The notes under the pieces: generated by a model
What the model was told of the DNA's origin: nothing
The model's input: the letters and a program-made list of their open reading frames with translations, nothing else
Databases searched by the model: none
Position numbers and translations under genes: made by a program
Origin: Sunxiuqinia indica
Lineage (GTDB): Bacteria > Bacteroidota > Bacteroidia > Bacteroidales > Prolixibacteraceae
Assembly: GCF_009847015.1 (NCBI RefSeq)
Contig: NZ_WVEM01000002.1
Location: 62,001 to 126,000 of the forward strand
Length of the DNA stretch: 64,000 nt
Direction: 5' to 3'
Shown here: positions 8,853 to 16,935 of the stretch, one piece after another
Numbering within the stretch: position 1 is the first letter of the stretch
Layout of the letters: each line of letters opens with the position of its first letter

Positions 8853-9905
8853 TAATGTTTTTCGCATTACTTTCCCATTCTCTGTTCGCTGGAATACTTT
8901 AATAAATCGAATCTGCTTTGGCTGCTCGTATGTTGAAAGCTGCTGACTGCAAATCGTTCGAATTTGATGGATAAGATTTTCATCTTCTTCACCTTCAACG
9001 ATTAGAATAAGTTGTTGTCCCAGCGTTTCGTGAGGCAGTGATGAAAAATAAAAAGCGATGGAAATAAACGGCTCCAGCTTCCTTTCCAATTGTTCGGGCG
9101 AGAATTTGATACCTCCGGAAATGATCACATTGTCTGCTCGACCTAAAACTCGAAACGTCTTTTCGTCTGCTAATTCTGCCAAGTCATTTGTTTTTAGCGG
9201 CTGTTGTTTTAGTCCGGGCATAAAAATTTCAAGGCAATTGTCGAGCGAGAGTTGCACTTTTATATTGTCTAAGCAATGGTAAAACTGATCTTGGTTTTTA
9301 CCGTTCAATTTTCGCAAGGCGATGTGGGTCGCAGTTTCGGTCATGGCATAACTGGAATAGCATTGCGTTTGTACTTCTTGCAATTGGTCGATTAATGATT
9401 GCTGAACTGCAGAACCACCAATCAGTAAAAATTCCAAATTCCAATCCAGATAACTATTTGGATCAAGCATCATCAACTTGTGAACCTGGTTGGGAACCAT
9501 CGCTGCAAATTTAAATCGCTTTTGGGGCAAGAAGCGGAAGTCGCTGGCCGGATCAACAAGATGTAAGTCAAGTTTGCCAAGCAGGGCACGGACAACCATT
9601 AGTTTTCCGGCGATGTATTTCGTAGGTAAACAATGTAAAATGCAGTCGCCCTTTTTCAGTCCGAAATATTGGATGGTACGTTGCGCACTGGCAGCCACAA
9701 AATCCTTGTTTAGCTTTATCGTTTTTGGTGTTCCGGTACTACCCGAGGTGTTTACTTTAATGTAATCGTTTTGGTTATACCATTCTTGCAGAAAACTCAG
9801 CCATTGTTTTTCCCAGCCAGATAGCGCAGATAGTTGTCGTTGGAGAAGATCACTAATTGGTGTGGGCTTTCCGTTAAACTTGATATGCGTTGGAAATAGG
9901 TTCAT
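8850..9905 (-). CDS. menE: o-Succinylbenzoate-CoA ligase MenE
   Basis: MenE activates o-succinylbenzoate with ATP and CoA in menaquinone synthesis. The protein is an AMP-binding (ANL) enzyme: P-loop-like 'NTSGSTGTPKTIKL', 'AMTETATHIALRKLNG' (A5-type motif), 'LGRADNVIISGGIKFSPEQLE' and the C-terminal lysine region 'RTENGKVMRKTL'. At about 350 residues it is short, as usual in Bacteroidota. The ATG at 9905 starts 13 nt after the menC stop and gives MNLFPTHIKFNGKP; an upstream GTG at 9935 would overlap menC. It is the last gene of the men operon. Confidence 0.92.
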   Translation of the reverse strand: MNLFPTHIKFNGKPTPISDLLQRQLSALSGWEKQWLSFLQEWYNQNDYIKVNTSGSTGTPKTIKLNKDFVAASAQRTIQYFGLKKGDCILHCLPTKYIAGKLMVVRALLGKLDLHLVDPASDFRFLPQKRFKFAAMVPNQVHKLMMLDPNSYLDWNLEFLLIGGSAVQQSLIDQLQEVQTQCYSSYAMTETATHIALRKLNGKNQDQFYHCLDNIKVQLSLDNCLEIFMPGLKQQPLKTNDLAELADEKTFRVLGRADNVIISGGIKFSPEQLERKLEPFISIAFYFSSLPHETLGQQLILIVEGEEDENLIHQIRTICSQQLSTYEQPKQIRFIKVFQRTENGKVMRKTL

Positions 9906-9918
9906 GATGGAAATAAGC

Positions 9919-10971
9919 CTATTGTTTGGGATCACTTAATTCTTCCGGTAGAATAAATGTTTTTTGCTGATCGAACCAAAGCTGTTCTCCACGAATTTCA
10001 AGTGGCGAATTAAAGTTGTTGGTAAATAGCTGTCCGGTTCCCAGGCCCTGATACATTTTCGGATGTTTGGTGAATGTCCACTGAGCAATGGCATTAAGCC
10101 CGATGTTAGATTCGAGGTAGGAGGTGATCCACCAGCCAATCGACCGCTCGTTGGCTAAGTTGATCCATTCATCACAACCGGCAATACCTCCGTGTAAGCT
10201 TGGTTTTAGTACCAGAAACTGAGGTCTGATGATGTCTAAAAGAGCCTCTTTTTTATCTCTCGAATTAATGCCAATCAGCTCTTCGTCGAGCGCAATTGGG
10301 ATTGGTGTTTCATCGCAAAGTTTTGCCATCTCTTCCCATTGTCCGGCAGCAATTGGTTGCTCAATCGAATGCAGATCAAATTGGGCCAGTTCATTAAGTT
10401 TATCCAGTGCTTTTTCAGGTTGAAAAGCACCATTGGCATCAACACGGATCGTGATATCCTGGCGACCTTTCAAATACTTCAAAGACTGTAGTAAGGAGAG
10501 TTCCCGTTCGAAATTAATTGCGCCAATTTTTAACTTAATGCATTGAAATCCGGCCTCCGATTTTTCCCGGATTTGTTGTTGCATAAACGTGTAGTCTCCC
10601 ATCCAAATCAGACCATTGATTGGAATCCCCTCTTCGCCTGAAGTAAAGGTTGACGGAAACAGAATCTGATTTCCTCCGTTTTCAAGATCCAACATAGCAG
10701 ATTCCAAACCAAAGCGAACCGATGGAATATCCTGTAACAGTTCGGGATGATTGATGTAGTTGGTGGGGTTGGCACAGATTGTCTTTAATAGCTGTTCAAC
10801 CTGTTCGGGCGACTCCTTGCTCAAGTCAGGAAGCGGCGCACATTCACCAATTCCGGTTCTCTCATTTTCTTTCAGAAAAAGAAGCCAAATAGTTCTTGTA
10901 TTGTAAACGCCTCGCGATGTTTCCGCCGGACGTTTAAAATGAAGTTGATATTTTTTGAAATATGCAATCAT
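9919..10971 (-). CDS. menC: o-Succinylbenzoate synthase MenC
   Basis: MenC dehydrates SHCHC to o-succinylbenzoate and belongs to the enolase superfamily. Visible catalytic features are the 'CIKLKIG' K-x-K motif, 'RVDANGAF' (metal-binding Asp), 'HSIEQPI' (metal-binding Glu) and 'ALDEELIG', then 'LVLKPSLHGG' with the second catalytic lysine. The ATG at 10971 overlaps the menA stop as ATGA, which decides this start over an upstream one at 10998. Product of 350 residues. Confidence 0.93.
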   Translation of the reverse strand: MIAYFKKYQLHFKRPAETSRGVYNTRTIWLLFLKENERTGIGECAPLPDLSKESPEQVEQLLKTICANPTNYINHPELLQDIPSVRFGLESAMLDLENGGNQILFPSTFTSGEEGIPINGLIWMGDYTFMQQQIREKSEAGFQCIKLKIGAINFERELSLLQSLKYLKGRQDITIRVDANGAFQPEKALDKLNELAQFDLHSIEQPIAAGQWEEMAKLCDETPIPIALDEELIGINSRDKKEALLDIIRPQFLVLKPSLHGGIAGCDEWINLANERSIGWWITSYLESNIGLNAIAQWTFTKHPKMYQGLGTGQLFTNNFNSPLEIRGEQLWFDQQKTFILPEELSDPKQ

Positions 10972-11879
10972 AAAACAGCCAGTATTAATCCTAAACAAAA
11001 AAGCAAGGTAAAGGCAAGGGTAGAAAGCGCCAGTTTTTTGAGAAACGGATCAAGTTTTTGCTCTTCATTAATCCGGTGAATGTTTGCTAAATCTTTGATA
11101 AACAAAGGTAAAGTTAGCAAAAATAACCATTGCCATGTTGATTCTTGCTGGTGCAGCGTGAAAATGATAACACTAAGCCAACCCCAAAGAATCATTGCGG
11201 TATGATAAATCCGGCTGTTTCGCGCGCCTATTCTGACAGGCAGCGTAATTTTGCCGGATTTTTGGTCGTTATCCAAATCCCGCATATTGTTAAGATTGAG
11301 AACGCCGGTACTAAAAAAACCCATGCTTAGGGCAGGTAAAACGATGGCTTTTTCAAAATAAGCAGCACTCAAATAGAAAACACCAATAACCGGGAGCAGC
11401 CCAAAGAACAGAAAAACTGCCAAATCGCCTAAGCCAACATAGCCGTAGGATTTCTTGCCAGCGGTATAGAAGTAGGCGGCAATTAACGATAAAACTCCGA
11501 GTCCGATGAAACTGAAAAAAGCTGTTTTCGAAAATTCCCAGGTTCCGGCATAAACCAGCCAAATGCCAAAGATCAGGCTCAAGCCACCAATAATGGTCAT
11601 TCCTTTTTTCATTTCTGAATGACTGATTTCTCCGCTTTGCATCGTTCGGGTGGGGCCGAGGCGAAACTCATTGTCCGTTCCGCGTTGGTTGTCTCCAAAG
11701 TCGTTGGCAAAGTTTGAGAATACCTGAATTAAGGTGGCTGTAATGATTGCTAAAATGCAAACATGCAGGTTGAAAGATCCATAAAACCATGCCAGGCCAC
11801 ATCCCATTAAAATACCAGAAAGTGCCAAGGGGAGTGTGCGCAGACGTGCTGCTTTTACCCAACTTTTTGCTGTTGCCAT
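10968..11879 (-). CDS. menA: 1,4-Dihydroxy-2-naphthoate polyprenyltransferase MenA
   Basis: MenA attaches the polyprenyl tail to DHNA at the inner membrane. The UbiA-superfamily protein has multiple membrane helices and the two Asp-rich motifs that bind prenyl diphosphate with magnesium: 'NFANDFGDNQRGTDNE' and 'NNMRDLDNDQKSGK'. Length 303 is usual. It lies 59 nt after menB and shares a 4-nt ATGA overlap with menC. Confidence 0.95.
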   Translation of the reverse strand: MATAKSWVKAARLRTLPLALSGILMGCGLAWFYGSFNLHVCILAIITATLIQVFSNFANDFGDNQRGTDNEFRLGPTRTMQSGEISHSEMKKGMTIIGGLSLIFGIWLVYAGTWEFSKTAFFSFIGLGVLSLIAAYFYTAGKKSYGYVGLGDLAVFLFFGLLPVIGVFYLSAAYFEKAIVLPALSMGFFSTGVLNLNNMRDLDNDQKSGKITLPVRIGARNSRIYHTAMILWGWLSVIIFTLHQQESTWQWLFLLTLPLFIKDLANIHRINEEQKLDPFLKKLALSTLAFTLLFCLGLILAVL

Positions 11880-11938
11880 AGTTTAAAAATAGATCGCTAC
11901 CAGTTTGAAATTGTGATTGAGTTCGATGAATATTGCTG

Positions 11939-12763
11939 CTAGGGGAACTTTGGGTATTTTCCAAAGTCGGGTTTGCGTTTCTCCAAAAATGCGTGTTTTC
12001 CTTCCTGAGCTTCTTCTGTCAGGTAATAAAGCAGTGTTGCATTTCCGGCAAACTCCTGAATGCCGACTTGCCCATCGAGTTCCGCATTGAGTCCGAGTTT
12101 CAACATGCGTAAAGCCAATGGACTGTGTTCCTGCATTTTTTGTGCCCAGGCAACTGTCTCATCTTCCAACTGGTCAAGTGGAACGACTTTGTTGACCAAG
12201 CCCATTTCCAAGGCTTCGGCAGCAGAGTATTGGCGGCACATAAACCATATTTCACGAGCCTTTTTCTGACCGACAATGCTGGCCAGGTATGATGATCCGA
12301 GCCCTGCATCGAAGCTTCCAACTTTCGGGCCTGTTTGTCCGAAGATGGCGTTTTCGCTGGCAATACTGATGTCGCAAACCACATGCAGTACATGACCACC
12401 GCCGATAGCAAAACCGTTTACCATCGCAATCACAGGTTTAGGCATACTGCGGATTTGTTTCTGAACTTCCAGAATATTCAATCGTGGAATTCCGTTTTCG
12501 TCGATGTAGCCACCTTTGCCTTTTACCGTTTGGTCGCCACCTGCACAAAAGGCTTTGTCGCCAGCTCCGGTTAGCACGATCACATTAATTCGTTGGTCTT
12601 CGCGACAGAAACGTAAGGCTTCGCTAATTTCGTTAACCGTCGTAGGGCGAAAAGCATTGCGGTAGCGTTCGCGGTTAATGGTTATTTTTCCAATTCCGTC
12701 GTAATAGTCGAAGAAAATATCTTCGTATTCTTTAATGGTTTCCCATTGTCTTTGTGTGCTCAT
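11939..12763 (-). CDS. menB: 1,4-Dihydroxy-2-naphthoyl-CoA synthase MenB
   Basis: MenB closes the naphthoate ring from o-succinylbenzoyl-CoA. The crotonase-fold protein has oxyanion-hole segments '[17 protein letters not shown]' and '[16 protein letters not shown]', then '[14 protein letters not shown]', all typical of MenB, and the C-terminal '[10 protein letters not shown]'. The ATG at 12763 gives 274 residues, the normal MenB length; a TTG at 12790 would add nine residues and is not favoured. The K+ channel gene lies 58 nt upstream. Confidence 0.95.
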   Translation of the reverse strand: MSTQRQWETIKEYEDIFFDYYDGIGKITINRERYRNAFRPTTVNEISEALRFCREDQRINVIVLTGAGDKAFCAGGDQTVKGKGGYIDENGIPRLNILEVQKQIRSMPKPVIAMVNGFAIGGGHVLHVVCDISIASENAIFGQTGPKVGSFDAGLGSSYLASIVGQKKAREIWFMCRQYSAAEALEMGLVNKVVPLDQLEDETVAWAQKMQEHSPLALRMLKLGLNAELDGQVGIQEFAGNATLLYYLTEEAQEGKHAFLEKRKPDFGKYPKFP

Positions 12764-12821
12764 TCTATTTTGTTTTTTGTTAGAAGACAAGTCTGTTGTC
12801 TATTTGTTTAATTTTAGGTTG

Positions 12822-13613
12822 CTAATGTATTTGTTTTCCACAATGCGGACACTGCTTGGCTTGTTTATTTTTCTGACTAACTTTTTCCATAAATGCTGAT
12901 CCAATAATACCGGTAGGCAATGCGACAACTCCAATTCCCAGCAGGGCAATAGTACCGCTAACCACTTTCCCTAATCCAGTGATTGGATATACATCGCCAT
13001 AACCAACTGTTGTTAATGTTGCAACTGCCCACCAAAGGCAAGCCAGAATGTTGGGGAATTGTTCCGGTTGGACATCGCCTTCAATATAATACATTAGGAA
13101 AGATGCAATTAAGAGAACTAAAAACGTAAGAAATCCGGTTATCCCTAATTCTGTTCTTTTTTCTTTAATTACCTGCCATATCAGATTGAGAGAACTGTTA
13201 TACCTGTTAAATTTAAATATTCTGAAAAATCGCATCAGCCGAAGAATTCGTAAAAACTTTAGATCAATTTTTACAACAAATGGCAAGTAAAAAGGAAGAA
13301 TGGCCAGGAGGTCGATTATTCCGTAAAAAGAGAAGATAAACTTAAAAAACGATTTAGTTTTAGTTGGTGCAGGATGAGTTATATCAGAAACCCAGAGGCG
13401 CATTAGGTATTCGATGGAAAAAACAATAACAGAGAATATTTCGAATGCAATCAGATATGAACCAAAACGACTATATATGCTGTTGAATGATTCGAGAATG
13501 ACAATGATAACATTCGCTATGATAAGGAACATGATGGCATAGTCAAAATACAAATTGATTTTTGACCCGTGAGAACCTCTTTCAACCAAATGATATACTT
13601 TTTCTTTTAGCAT
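12822..13613 (-). CDS. Voltage-gated-type potassium channel
   Basis: The 263-residue protein has the six-helix plan of Kv-like channels: S1 (about 22-42), S2 (53-73), S3 (92-113), an arginine-bearing S4 'LRILRLMRFFRIFKF' (about 120-134), S5 (155-178), a pore loop with the selectivity filter 'TVGYGD' (about 201-206) and S6 (213-240). It ends in 'CPHCGKQIH', a half zinc-ribbon. K+ conduction across the inner membrane is inferred from the filter. The start overlaps the menD stop by 7 nt, so it is translationally linked to menD and transcribed within the menaquinone operon, which is an unusual place. Confidence 0.9.
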   Translation of the reverse strand: MLKEKVYHLVERGSHGSKINLYFDYAIMFLIIANVIIVILESFNSIYSRFGSYLIAFEIFSVIVFSIEYLMRLWVSDITHPAPTKTKSFFKFIFSFYGIIDLLAILPFYLPFVVKIDLKFLRILRLMRFFRIFKFNRYNSSLNLIWQVIKEKRTELGITGFLTFLVLLIASFLMYYIEGDVQPEQFPNILACLWWAVATLTTVGYGDVYPITGLGKVVSGTIALLGIGVVALPTGIIGSAFMEKVSQKNKQAKQCPHCGKQIH

Positions 13614-15292
13614 TGTTTCACGATCTTAAACAACTCCCGAAACATTTTTGTGTTCAGCTCTGCATCGGTGAAAATTTCCAGGAGGGCTGGTTTTTGCTGT
13701 TTCGGGGAATAGAAATCTTTTAAAACTTCGCGTAACTCTTGTTGATTTTCAGCTTTAAAATAATCCAACTCAAATGTTTTAGCAATTCCTTCAGCCTTAA
13801 ATTTATTTTCAGTGAAAAAGTGTTCCTGGAAAGCAGGTGAATCGCTGGGCCCTTTTATTAGGCTAAATATATTTCCACCCCGGTTGTTGATTACAATTAC
13901 TCGCAGGTTTTCTTTGAGGTAGTTGTTCCAAAGCGCATTTGAGTCGTAAAAAAACGACAAATCACCCAGAATAATGGTGTTCAACTTTTCAGATTCGGAG
14001 GCGAAGCCAACAGCTGTTGAAAGTGGACCATCGATACCACTGGTTCCGCGGTTGCTGAAATACCGGGTATTTTTTACTGGGTCGCAAATCAATGCATATC
14101 TAACCGGGGAACTATTGCCTAAATGAATCACAGAGTTTTGTGGGATGGCTTTTCTGAGTTCATCAAAAACAGTCAAATCACAGTATTGAGTTCGTCCGAT
14201 AAGGTCATCACGCAGTTGGTTTACCTGCTGTTCTTTTTCTTTCCAACGACTAAAATAAGTCCGATTGTTGGATGAGACTTTTGGCAAAAGTTGTTCTATA
14301 AAGTCACTTGGCTGCATGTTGATCACCTTGGTTAACGATTGGTAGGTGTCGAAATGCTCGTTGGACAAACTCAGGTGCCAATGGTTTGATGGGTGGTTTT
14401 TTCGTAAAAATTGCTTCAATGACTTTGAAACATACTGACCACCGAGGCTAATCAGTAAATCAGGGGCGAAGTCTTCTGATTGACCGTCATGGATAGCCGC
14501 CATAATTGTGTCAATGCTGCTGCAAAAAGTGGTGTGGTTTAAGTTTGAGATATGCTCTTTCAGAACAACAGCGCCAGTTTTTTCTACCAATTCGATCAAC
14601 CGATTTTCCAGATCTGGATTCGGGACTTGCTGTCCGGCTAAAACCAATATTTTTTGAGCTTTGTTGACTGTTTCGGCTATCTGCTTTAACTCTGAATCGA
14701 CCAGGTATGCAGCCACATCGGGCTGGGTTATATTTTTTACTGTCGGAAGTTTTTCATCCAACAAATCATGCAATGGTTCTTCCAGCGGGATGTTGATATG
14801 CACAGGAGCCGGAGTTCCGTTAATAGCAGTGTTGAGGCATTCGTTTATTTCACGTGCGGCAAACCACAATTCTTTTTCCGTTTCGCCCAAGGGCAGTGAA
14901 AACGCTGACTTTGTGAAGTTCTGATAAATTCCTTCTTGCCGGATGCATTGACTTTCCGCTTGGTCGATCCAATAATCCGGGCGGTCGGCTGTGAGCACAA
15001 TTAATGGCATATTTAAGTAAAATGCTTCGGCAACGGCAGGAGCATAATTTAAGCTTGCTGTTCCGGAGCTACATACAATGGCAACCGGTTTTTGCTTGGC
15101 TTGAGCTAATCCCAGTGCAAAATAGGCCGCGCTTCGTTCATCAACAATATTGCGACAGTTAAATTTTCCGCTTCCGGCAAAGGTGTGGGTTAGCGGCCCA
15201 TTTCTCGATCCCGGAGAAATGATAATGTCATCAATTCCTTTGCTCAGAAGTAAGCTGGCTAGCTGTTGAATGTGTTTTTTGGTTGATATCAT
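13607..15292 (-). CDS. menD: SEPHCHC synthase MenD
   Basis: MenD is the ThDP-dependent enzyme that joins isochorismate and 2-oxoglutarate. The N-terminal 'IISPGSRNGPL', 'VDERSAAYFALGLA' and 'VCSSGTASLNY' are MenD signatures, and the C-terminal half holds 'GTSGIDGPLSTAVGFA' and the ThDP-binding 'GDLSFFYDSNALWN...NNRGGNIF' region. The ATG at 15292 gives 561 residues, the family length; the frame continues upstream inside menF but with non-homologous sequence. It overlaps the end of menF by 62 nt and the K+ channel start by 7 nt. Confidence 0.94.
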   Translation of the reverse strand: MISTKKHIQQLASLLLSKGIDDIIISPGSRNGPLTHTFAGSGKFNCRNIVDERSAAYFALGLAQAKQKPVAIVCSSGTASLNYAPAVAEAFYLNMPLIVLTADRPDYWIDQAESQCIRQEGIYQNFTKSAFSLPLGETEKELWFAAREINECLNTAINGTPAPVHINIPLEEPLHDLLDEKLPTVKNITQPDVAAYLVDSELKQIAETVNKAQKILVLAGQQVPNPDLENRLIELVEKTGAVVLKEHISNLNHTTFCSSIDTIMAAIHDGQSEDFAPDLLISLGGQYVSKSLKQFLRKNHPSNHWHLSLSNEHFDTYQSLTKVINMQPSDFIEQLLPKVSSNNRTYFSRWKEKEQQVNQLRDDLIGRTQYCDLTVFDELRKAIPQNSVIHLGNSSPVRYALICDPVKNTRYFSNRGTSGIDGPLSTAVGFASESEKLNTIILGDLSFFYDSNALWNNYLKENLRVIVINNRGGNIFSLIKGPSDSPAFQEHFFTENKFKAEGIAKTFELDYFKAENQQELREVLKDFYSPKQQKPALLEIFTDAELNTKMFRELFKIVKQC

Positions 15293-16403
15293 TATTTTGA
15301 ACCGCTTCGATGGCTGATAAAAGTGTTCTCGCTTTGTTGTTTGTTTCTTCCCATTCCTCTTCAGGAACTGACCTTGCTGTAATTCCACCTCCCGAATACA
15401 AAATGTATTGTTTGGGTGTTATTTCCATGCATCGCAAATTTACAAATAATCTGATGGAATTGTTTAACTGCCAAGGTCCCAGATAACCGGTGTAATAGCG
15501 ACGATCATGTTTCTCAATTTTAGTGATGAACTTGCTGGCTTTTGATTTTGGATAGCCACAAACTGCAGGTGTTGGATGAAGTTCGGCAACAAAATCGCCT
15601 AGCCTGCGACTTAATTTTTTTGCTGAAAAACGAAAGCTGGTAAACAGATGCGCTACTTTTCCGCTCTCAAGTGTCTCAGGGCCTCGCGTTGTGTATGGGT
15701 GAATGTTGAATTGATAAAATACATCGAGTAGGTAACGAGAAACAAAGGCTTGCTCCTCAATATCTTTGGTGTGCCAGCTGTAGTCTGAATCTGCCCTTCG
15801 GGTTTGTGTGCCGGCCAGTGATATGGTCTCCAATGTTTTTTCATCTGATTTCAGGAGGACTTCGGGAGTAGCTCCCATCCAGCAGCCCGCTTTTGGCAGG
15901 TTAACCAGATAAATAAAAGCGTTTGGAGTTTGCTCAAACAATTGCATGTAAAGCTCACCGATCGACTCCTCTCCGCGGGTTGAAGGGATTAGACGAGAAA
16001 TAATTGCTTTTGAAAGTTTGCTGGTTTTTATTGTTTCGATTGTTGTTTCAATATCCTTTAAATACACCTCTTTTTCAATGATGAAATGTTCATCTTCTTT
16101 ACTCGCGGCAGCTTGATTTTTCTGAATTTCGTCCAGATCAATTTTGATAATTTCTTCGATCCCTTTATGGTAGATACCTGGCTTTAATAATACCAATGGC
16201 GTGGTTGAGTTGACTTCGTAGGGAGCAAAAACGAAACCTTCTTGCCCGTTCAGTTTACAAAACTCTTTGGGGTAAATCAGGTCTTTTTTATCTGTCAGTA
16301 GGATTTCAGGTTCATCGCTTCCGGGTTCAGACCATATGGCAAAAGCGCAATTCTTTTCGATGAGTTTATCCAGAAATTGTGTTAATGTTCTTTTTTTAGT
16401 CAT
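15231..16403 (-). CDS. menF: Isochorismate synthase MenF
   Basis: This chorismate-binding enzyme converts chorismate to isochorismate, the committed step of menaquinone synthesis. The C-terminal catalytic core has 'SKAIISRLIPS', 'GCWMGATPEVLLK', 'SLAGTQTRR', 'LHPTPAVCGYPK' and 'YTGYLGPW', the usual block order of MenF/EntC. At 390 residues it is shorter than enterobacterial MenF but normal for Bacteroidota. The stop lies 62 nt inside menD and the start overlaps menI by 8 nt, so the three genes form one compact translational unit. Confidence 0.93.
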   Translation of the reverse strand: MTKKRTLTQFLDKLIEKNCAFAIWSEPGSDEPEILLTDKKDLIYPKEFCKLNGQEGFVFAPYEVNSTTPLVLLKPGIYHKGIEEIIKIDLDEIQKNQAAASKEDEHFIIEKEVYLKDIETTIETIKTSKLSKAIISRLIPSTRGEESIGELYMQLFEQTPNAFIYLVNLPKAGCWMGATPEVLLKSDEKTLETISLAGTQTRRADSDYSWHTKDIEEQAFVSRYLLDVFYQFNIHPYTTRGPETLESGKVAHLFTSFRFSAKKLSRRLGDFVAELHPTPAVCGYPKSKASKFITKIEKHDRRYYTGYLGPWQLNNSIRLFVNLRCMEITPKQYILYSGGGITARSVPEEEWEETNNKARTLLSAIEAVQNNDINQKTHSTASQLTSEQRN

Positions 16404-16830
16404 TCCTTTTTACAATCATATTCGTCACCCGAACTGCTGAAATCAGTCGGCCTTCTTCATTTGTTACATCAACATTCCAAACGTGGGTCTGGTTTCCCTG
16501 GTGCATGATTTTTGCAGTAGCAAAAGCTTTACCTTCTTTTAAGATGCCGGTATGGCTGCCGTTTACCTGAATGCCAAGTACATTAAATTCGTTTACATCA
16601 ACCAGCAACATGCTTCCCAGTCCGGCTAGCGTTTCGGCCAGCGACAGGTTGGCACCTCCATGTAAAATACCATCGGGGCGACAGTTTTTTTCAGAGAGTT
16701 GCATTTGTCCTTCAACTGTTCCAGCTTCAATTTTGGTGAATTCAATACCCAGGCTTCCAATCAATCCTCTTTGCGAGGCCTGATTAATTAATTCAATTGG
16801 TGTGTCAATATTCAGTGCGCGAAAATCCAT
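16396..16830 (-). CDS. menI: Hotdog-fold thioesterase, probable DHNA-CoA hydrolase MenI
   Basis: The 144-residue protein is a PaaI/YdiI-type hotdog thioesterase: 'GTVEGQMQLSEKNCRPDGILHGGANLSLAETL' region with the 'HGG' oxyanion loop and the catalytic Glu in 'LAETLAG' (quoted in pieces: HGGANLSLAETLA). YdiI homologues hydrolyse 1,4-dihydroxy-2-naphthoyl-CoA. Position as first gene of the men operon, overlapping menF by 8 nt, supports that role here over phenylacetyl-CoA hydrolysis. Specificity is inference from context. Confidence 0.82.
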   Translation of the reverse strand: MDFRALNIDTPIELINQASQRGLIGSLGIEFTKIEAGTVEGQMQLSEKNCRPDGILHGGANLSLAETLAGLGSMLLVDVNEFNVLGIQVNGSHTGILKEGKAFATAKIMHQGNQTHVWNVDVTNEEGRLISAVRVTNMIVKRND

Positions 16831-16935
16831 AGCGGTTTATTCAAAAATGACTTCTAAAATAAGATTTAGTTTTGAATAAATTTAATTACACGGCTCATTC
16901 CTGTGCAATCGCCGGAAAATAAATGGTCGTAAGGT

